A stretch of DNA of 5,593 bases from Bacteroidota bacterium. Lineage in GTDB: Bacteria > Bacteroidota > Bacteroidia > AKYH767-A > OLB10. Within the stretch, counting starts at the first letter, position 1, and every line of letters begins with the position of its first letter. The position numbers and the translations under genes were made by a program. The stretch is taken from the NCBI GenBank assembly GCA_016713525.1, contig JADJOZ010000029.1, positions 1 to 5,593 on the forward strand. Reading direction: 5' to 3'. Below, in pieces: positions 4,201 through 5,593 of this stretch. The notes beneath the pieces are model-generated. The model made no database searches and had not been told where the DNA came from. It was given only the letters and a program-made list of their open reading frames with translations.

Positions 4201-5593
4201 ACATTAACCCCCAATACATATTCCTATAAGACAGGATTAACTGCGGTTACTCAACCATGTGAAGTTTACTTAAACTTAATTGAATCCGGAAATACCAACA
4301 CATTACCCATGACATTAAACAGGAGCGCAACACCAAATAGGAAGTTTTATACAGTGGATTGACCACAGCACGAATTTCAGGCTGTCTTTAAGTCCAGGTC
4401 CCGGGTAGTTCAACTTTTGAGTTATATTATTCTGACCCAATCCTAATCAAGATATAGCTACACAGGTCAATATGGTCATGTCGAATGAAAATTATTTCTG
4501 GCTACGATGGTGAAATTATAACAGATCAAAATCTTGTAACTATTCCGGGTTATGATAAGCCAGGCCTTTACGGGATAGATGTTTTAGGATTCGATACACA
4601 AACCGCGGAGTTTAAAACATCTGCCTGGCAGCATATTCCAATAATAGTTAAACCGGATGACTCTGTTAATATGAAACTGTATTTTAACATTAAAGACAGC
4701 TTTAAAGAGTTTTAGGAGTATCTTCTGATCGGGGTATTTAAGTAAGTTGAATTTACTGGCAGTTTCCCCCTATTTGGAGGGAGTGATATAGCTGAAGGTG
4801 GTGATGGATGGGAATATGTGGAAGTTGACCTGAATGGTGATATTCTTGATACTACAACACCAAAGAATCAATCTTAAGCAAAATAAATTTGATGGAACTA
4901 AAAATACTATTACCTTTAGTATATATATGGGTCCCGATCCAGTAAGTACTTCGACAGTTCGGGGGGTATTGATATGGGTGGATGATATTTACATAAAGAA
5001 ACATTCACATCCCTTTGGTGAGAATTTAATTGTGGACGGCTCTGTAGAAAATAGTTCAAATGCTGATTTTAAGGCAACTCCCTCTGAAAAGTGTAGTTGG
5101 TATTCTGAAGCAGCTGTGGCAATGTCAAATTGTGATCCCCTTAGAATAACTACAGGCGCAAACGGGGAAGTGAAAAAATGACCCAACTTTACGTCATATT
5201 GATGGAGAGCCTATCTTTCAAAGTGGTAATGGGGGATGATTTTTCAGATGCTGGAATTGCAAGCACAGAAAGAAAATCTGGTAATAATGCTATTACACTT
5301 AGATTACCAGCTTTTTGAAAAATGAAGCTTGTTGTTTTGATTATCCAGTTGACCCTGAAACCACTGTAATTGGAGCCAGTACCGATATTGATTTTACAGA
5401 CATGTTTCCATGTAGCAGTTATGCATCAAGCCCTTTAGATTTTAAAATACAACGATGCCATGTTCGTCATCAACAGCTATTATTGAAAGAAGAAATTCTA
5501 GTTTCTGCAGATTTGGTACTTTGCGGCAATTTGACTTTGCTGGGTTGTCAAACTGTTTTAGAACCCGATGTTAAAATTATTGTGCCAAATGGA
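1191..5593 (+). CDS. Giant secreted beta-strand repeat surface protein, frame-broken, 3' end outside window
   Basis: This is my reconstruction of a single gene from chained open segments. It starts at ATG 1191 with a signal peptide and continues on the plus strand to the window edge, over 1,450 codons. Frame changes occur about every 60-150 bases (well over two dozen), yet each new frame resumes sensible extracellular, Ser/Thr/Asn-rich sequence, so the breaks look like indels in one coding sequence. The N-terminal half (to about 2990) matches the Bacteroidota beta-strand repeat family in signature and order of blocks. The second half adds a cysteine-containing beta-helix-like region and beta-sandwich domains. 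The likely role is a cell-surface or released adhesin or polysaccharide-binding protein. Export by type IX secretion is inferred from the family; the diagnostic C-terminal domain would lie beyond 5593. Two or more adjacent genes rather than one cannot be ruled out, because indels hide genuine stops, but no second start or signal peptide was seen. Confidence 0.65.
1263..1525 (+). other. N-terminal start module of beta-strand repeat protein
   Basis: Joined across breaks near 1281, 1325, 1403 and 1446, this reads ITKTWSG, NTSTDWNNSGNWVGG (1283-1326), IVADSSDNIVINSNAPNN (from 1327), 'QKITNLTINGDTVDLGG', then FTFEITETAYFNGGLVKNG (from 1451). The order TW...DWN...NW, then 'VxI', 'LTINxxTVDLGG' and 'FTFxITxTAxFNGG' is the well-known opening of Bacteroidota beta-strand repeat surface proteins. 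Several breaks sit at runs (gggg at 1322-1325 and at 1446-1449, aaaa at 1401-1404), as expected for homopolymer read errors. No catalytic motif is present. Confidence 0.65.
1530..1920 (+). repeat. Beta-strand repeat unit A of the large protein
   Basis: This is the most damaged part. Recoverable pieces in order are a 'FAGLTF-LDARIGITCGYFHMNS' stretch (about 1540-1610), 'ATSSSTSGNHFEDSLTITNN' (about 1645-1702), 'GYFNMGSSGK' (about 1712-1740), 'IYDGPVSFV' (about 1742-1768), 'NNSSKEIR' then 'STDTSYFNNNIIVNA' (to about 1843), 'FGVSGG' and 'KTISVGT'. The alternation of short hydrophobic strands with Asn/Gly/Ser turns, and blocks of the type 'xYxGxVxFxN...IxLAS.DTxYFNNNIxVN', parallel the next unit closely. 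I infer a repeated beta-solenoid-like fold. Confidence 0.5.
1930..2009 (+). CDS. Coding segment joining repeat units A and B
   Basis: From 1930 the frame reads LTLKKFIQLGSTSQTLTL, then shifts near 1983 to 'SGTGVVSLG', which leads into the next open frame at 2010. The pattern 'FxQxGSTxQxLTLSGTGxVxLG...FNG' is a stock connector between units in Bacteroidota beta-strand repeat proteins. It is part of the large gene and not a gene by itself. Confidence 0.55.
2010..2282 (+). CDS. Open segment: beta-strand repeat unit B
   Basis: This is one of the longest undamaged stretches, 90 codons with no ATG near its start and ended by a TGA (2280-2282) that is a frame artefact. It begins ENCIFNGNLIINAPGILTK, passes through 'YYGNTTFNRTGSATNF', 'YAGNVTWDNAGNGGRMRL', 'DTYMGDATFSATGG' and ends 'LQVACG'. 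The TxFxRTGSATN / GNVTWxNAG / DTYxGDATFxATG spacing is characteristic of the family and matches unit A block for block. It continues after one indel near 2278 into the segment starting 'DNTF'. Confidence 0.7.
   Translation, partial: ENCIFNGNLIINAPGILTKSSTYYGNTTFNRTGSATNFHSYGLNVYAGNVTWDNAGNGGRMRLASAAPDTYMGDATFSATGGQDLQVACG
2273..2668 (+). CDS. Open segment: end of unit B and closing block with GPVKKIGN motif
   Basis: The first few codons of this frame are spurious; true sequence resumes after indels near 2278 and 2294 as 'RNITINSNKVVFNTSTGKV', then 'TFTGTNNQTLNGSYNYTF', 'FKNVVLNKSSGTVTANTTL', 'SIDDSLIFIQGNLITTSTN', and 'NNSFVNGPVKKIGN' (about 2557-2598). In this family the last motif is normally followed by DAF-x-(F/Y)P(I/V)GK; here another frame near 2605-2622 supplies 'EYPIGK'. 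The last 20 or so codons (after about 2600, ending NI at 2665) are out of frame and should be ignored; the true frame gives 'LTISAPSTSSSEF' at 2640-2678. Confidence 0.72.
   Translation: MWVIILFRNITINSNKVVFNTSTGKVTFTGTNNQTLNGSYNYTFKNVVLNKSSGTVTANTTLSIDDSLIFIQGNLITTSTNLLTMKHGFKLMASNNSFVNGPVKKIGNAYSNILSARKQLFATHHQRTINI
2680..2796 (+). CDS. Open segment: closing block with YWTLNRTSG
   Basis: This segment starts AEYKIDSLGVNSGAKDTTLG, then 'YVFRDRYWTLNRTSG' and breaks at 2794. In the family the sequence YWxLxRTxG is followed by 'xVxVTLSWD', and another frame just downstream gives 'VTLS' and 'DGIAS', so the break is an indel. It is a conserved beta-sandwich-like terminus of the repeat region and belongs to the large gene. 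Confidence 0.65.
   Translation, partial: AEYKIDSLGVNSGAKDTTLGYVFRDRYWTLNRTSGHPL
2797..3089 (+). CDS. Coding stretch: end of repeat region and start of linker
   Basis: The broken pieces are a 'VTLS-DGIAS' region, 'SIATTCYWDGSN' (about 2836-2871), then 'ARTYSSTDSSGTM' read across several indels to about 2922, then a clean frame from 2931, NSVRSFSEFTFAYKSIATIP, followed by 'SAPFSCLDIQTQGQLQYCS', to a stop at 3087. The motif 'SFSxFTFA' ends the repeat-associated domain in this family. The two cysteines in 'CLDIQTQGQLQYC' mark the change to the cysteine-containing second half. Confidence 0.55.
3090..3184 (+). CDS. Linker coding stretch with VTGPTGS
   Basis: The frame covering about 3084-3156 reads 'TTDIDLAVTGPTGS' and then shifts to 'LPIPVNSGNALEGYSSSAS' (about 3126-3182). 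The content is Ser/Gly/Pro-rich, as expected for a linker or the edge of a beta-sandwich. I recognise no family. Part of the large gene by continuity. Confidence 0.45.
3185..3331 (+). CDS. Open segment, no recognised domain
   Basis: The frame reads SEVVGRGLPRFINIAYNTIQ, then PKFSEKHVHVYFGTRSSLG and 'TKFKVGSKL', with a stop at 3329 that is an indel artefact (the next frame continues 'SCNFEDYNG'). The alternating hydrophobic pattern in 'HVHVYFG' and 'TKFKVGS' suggests beta-strands. No catalytic motif was recognised. Confidence 0.5.
   Translation, partial: SEVVGRGLPRFINIAYNTIQPKFSEKHVHVYFGTRSSLGTKFKVGSKL
3324..3488 (+). CDS. Open segment, start of cysteine-containing region
   Basis: The frame reads SCNFEDYNGIKKSCGEISLS, then 'MIGEPSEALIANCGNFLFQL' and ends at a TAG at 3486. 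An alternative frame between 3372 and 3402 reads 'FVVDDWGT', so one or two indels probably lie inside it. The recurring cysteines (three in about 33 residues) suggest an oxidised extracellular fold. Family not recognised. Confidence 0.4.
   Translation, partial: SCNFEDYNGIKKSCGEISLSMIGEPSEALIANCGNFLFQLRRIFQGPPNLVLLY
3473..3616 (+). CDS. Open segments: first rungs of putative beta-helix
   Basis: Frame one (from 3473) reads RAVVLENCYVHKEVNGNAPG then 'IGYGC'. After an indel near 3548 the frame from 3550 reads GTGGFDDTYSEGNISYENVI. 'VVLENCYVHKE' and 'ISYENVIFDD' have the strand-Asn-turn-strand look of right-handed parallel beta-helix rungs, as in pectate-lyase-like or Ig-free surface helices. This is pattern reading, not a family match. 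Confidence 0.5.
3617..3847 (+). CDS. Open segment: putative beta-helix rungs
   Basis: The frame from 3617 reads 'RRYPNNWNINKCSFTQFFL', 'SEDINMHNIDYQVSDPPNS', 'NLNFFCYDDHTCSGDVFYG' and ends 'PKCTSDISING' before a TGA at 3845. 'WNINKCSFTQF' and 'INMHNIDYQV' again fit beta-helix rungs with Asn/Cys ladders. The initiating TTG is only where the frame opens, not a true start. The next frame (from 3846) continues 'DCTDSPTLNDW', so the TGA is a one-base insertion artefact in 'ggttgattg'. No active-site residues can be assigned. Confidence 0.6.
   Translation: MKQLIDVRRYPNNWNINKCSFTQFFLSEDINMHNIDYQVSDPPNSSNLNFFCYDDHTCSGDVFYGPKCTSDISING
3846..4077 (+). CDS. Coding stretch with an in-frame stop: beta-helix rungs
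   Basis: The frame from 3846 reads DCTDSPTLNDW, meets TAG at 3879-3881, and continues in the same frame as 'TDAEEIQMYDNGG' to about 3920. This break is therefore a base substitution or paired indels rather than a single indel. After a shift, from about 3924, the frame reads NTFITNSIFHKYILKDKLG and 'SNISLNYPLVSI' to 4018, then 'NGDPSYEIKNCTFSTPSYEP' across three further shifts. 'FITNSIFHKYI' and 'YEIKNCTFS' are clear beta-helix-like rungs. Confidence 0.5.
4078..4362 (+). CDS. Open segment: end of beta-helix-like region and following strands
   Basis: True sequence in this frame starts about 4099 with NNTPSIPNSSLDNRGGYARV, then 'ANNYIEACVG', 'LTLTPNTYSYKTGLTAV', 'TQPCEVYLNLIESGN' and 'MTLNRSATPNRKFYTVD'. 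The ATG at 4078 is not a gene start: a neighbouring frame reads 'SYEPSDFL' over it. The TGA at 4360 is an indel artefact, since the next frame continues 'TTARISGC'. The mixed strand and turn composition with isolated cysteines fits an extracellular domain. No family recognised. Confidence 0.6.
   Translation: MNLLIFLNNTPSIPNSSLDNRGGYARVANNYIEACVGKCRLTLTPNTYSYKTGLTAVTQPCEVYLNLIESGNTNTLPMTLNRSATPNRKFYTVD
4363..4484 (+). CDS. Coding stretch between two open segments
   Basis: The frame from 4362 reads TTARISGCL, then after a TAA at 4389 the same frame gives 'VPGSSTFELYYSDP' (about 4398-4439). An indel in 'cccaatcc' near 4438 leads to 'NPNQDIATQVNMVMSNENYF' ending about 4498, where the sequence passes into the next frame at 'SGYDGE'. 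The content is continuous beta-rich secreted sequence. I see no motif for a named family. Confidence 0.5.
4485..4715 (+). CDS. Open segment: beta-sandwich-like domain
   Basis: From about 4497 the frame reads SGYDGEIITDQNLVTIPGYD, then 'KPGLYGIDVLGFDTQTAEF', 'KTSAWQHIPIIVKPDDSVN' and 'MKLYFNIKDSFKEF'. The pattern of strands with aromatic residues and the basic-hydrophobic 'MKLYFNIKD' ending resembles extracellular jelly-roll domains. The TAG at 4713 is likely an indel artefact (the shifted frame gives 'VLGVSSDRG'). The ATG at 4485 falls inside the preceding coding sequence and is not a start. Confidence 0.55.
   Translation: MKIISGYDGEIITDQNLVTIPGYDKPGLYGIDVLGFDTQTAEFKTSAWQHIPIIVKPDDSVNMKLYFNIKDSFKEF
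4746..4877 (+). CDS. Open segment: strand-rich, before WVDDIYI domain end
   Basis: The frame reads 'EFTGSFPLFGGSDIAEGGDG', then WEYVEVDLNGDILDTTTPKN and a TAA at 4875. 'GWEYVEVDLNG' looks like the strand preceding the C-terminal strands of a carbohydrate-binding-module type jelly-roll. A frame change near 4865-4878 connects it with 'FDGTKNTITFSIYMG' in the next segment. About 30 bases just upstream (4715-4745) are broken too heavily to read. Confidence 0.5.
   Translation, partial: VEFTGSFPLFGGSDIAEGGDGWEYVEVDLNGDILDTTTPKNQS
4834..5181 (+). CDS. Open segment: carbohydrate-binding-like beta-sandwich end and start of the next
   Basis: The first 14 or so codons of this frame are out of frame with the real protein (the previous segment reads over them). 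From about 4876 it reads 'KFDGTKNTITFSIYMGPDP', 'TSTVRGVLIWVDDIYIKK', then 'GENLIVDGSVENSSNADFK', 'KCSWYSEAAVAMSNCDPLR' and 'ITTGANGEVKK'. 'VLIWVDDIYI' is the usual last strand, and 'NLIVDGSVE' the usual first strand, of CBM4/9-like jelly-rolls in Bacteroidota surface proteins, so one domain ends and another begins here. The domain class is my inference, not a search result. The TGA at 5179 is an artefact in an A run (5173-5178). Confidence 0.6.
   Translation: MVIFLILQHQRINLKQNKFDGTKNTITFSIYMGPDPVSTSTVRGVLIWVDDIYIKKHSHPFGENLIVDGSVENSSNADFKATPSEKCSWYSEAAVAMSNCDPLRITTGANGEVKK
5180..5316 (+). CDS. Coding stretch, continuation of second beta-sandwich
   Basis: The frame from 5180 reads DPTLRHIDGEPIFQSGNGG and shifts near 5236 to 'DDFSDAGIASTERKSGNNA' and 'ITLRLPAF', ending at an artefact stop at 5317. 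The T run at 5312-5316 has five Ts where six would keep the frame ('gct ttt ttg'), a clear example of a missing homopolymer base. Confidence 0.5.
5315..5593 (+). CDS. Open 3' segment running off the window, cysteine-containing
   Basis: The longest clean stretch at the 3' end, 93 codons with no stop: LKNEACCFDYPVDPETTVIG, 'ASTDIDFTDMFPCSSYASSP', 'LDFKIQRCHVRHQQLLLKEE', 'ILVSADLVLCGNLTLLGCQT', 'VLEPDVKIIVPNG'. The end pattern 'LVLCGNLTLLGCQTVLEPDVKIIV' resembles strands of another solenoid or helix in which each rung ends with a small polar turn. It has six cysteines. No sorting domain or stop is in view, so the gene continues beyond 5593. Confidence 0.65.
   Translation, partial: MKNEACCFDYPVDPETTVIGASTDIDFTDMFPCSSYASSPLDFKIQRCHVRHQQLLLKEEILVSADLVLCGNLTLLGCQTVLEPDVKIIVPNG

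Noticed and set aside
4989..5186. Open frame on the minus strand
   Set aside because: Antisense to the NLIVDGSVE segment; shadow of a strong plus-strand coding frame.
751..5593. Programmed frameshifting or a recoding system
   Set aside because: Breaks are too many, in both directions, and lack a recurring slippery site with a downstream structure; several sit at runs of different bases, as expected of sequencing indels.

Overview
The window looks like Bacteroidota DNA, probably an aerobic or environmental Cytophagia, Chitinophagia or Flavobacteriia relative. It is AT-rich and has no Shine-Dalgarno-like sites. It carries secreted proteins whose signal peptides end in an alanine-glutamine type site, and a very large Ser/Thr/Asn-rich beta-strand surface protein of a type common in that phylum. 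The sequence is full of reading-frame breaks, about one per 60-150 bases. Family-typical peptide sequence continues on both sides of each break in a new frame, and many breaks fall in homopolymers. The simplest reading is an uncorrected long-read sequence of intact genes rather than dozens of tiny ORFs. Decay of a real pseudogene is the alternative.

Layout. Bases 1 to about 747 are very AT-rich, have stops in all frames, and hold no gene that I can support; one perfect 8-bp inverted repeat lies at 404-425. A small secreted protein follows (about 751-1170, one break in the signal peptide and one near the end). Twenty bases later, at 1191, a giant secreted protein starts; it fills the rest of the window on the plus strand and runs off the 3' end. 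The two are close enough to be co-transcribed.

The large protein, rebuilt by hand across the breaks, reads in order: (i) signal peptide; (ii) a start module with the 'TWSG..STDWNNSGNW' signature; (iii) two related beta-strand repeat units (about 1530-1920 and 1930-2350); (iv) the family closing block 'NNSFVNGPVKKIGN', a 'YPIGK' stretch, 'ISAP' and 'YWTLNRTSG', ending near 2990; (v) a poorly resolved linker with 'VTGPTGS' (2990-3330); (vi) a cysteine-containing stretch with repeated 'I-x-N-C-x-F' rungs suggesting a right-handed parallel beta-helix (about 3324-4300); (vii) one or more beta-sandwich domains resembling carbohydrate-binding modules (about 4400-5310); and (viii) a further strand-rich, cysteine-containing segment still open at 5593. 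No C-terminal sorting domain is present, so export by the type IX secretion system is inferred, not seen. No catalytic residues, RNA genes, mobile elements or CRISPR arrays were recognised.
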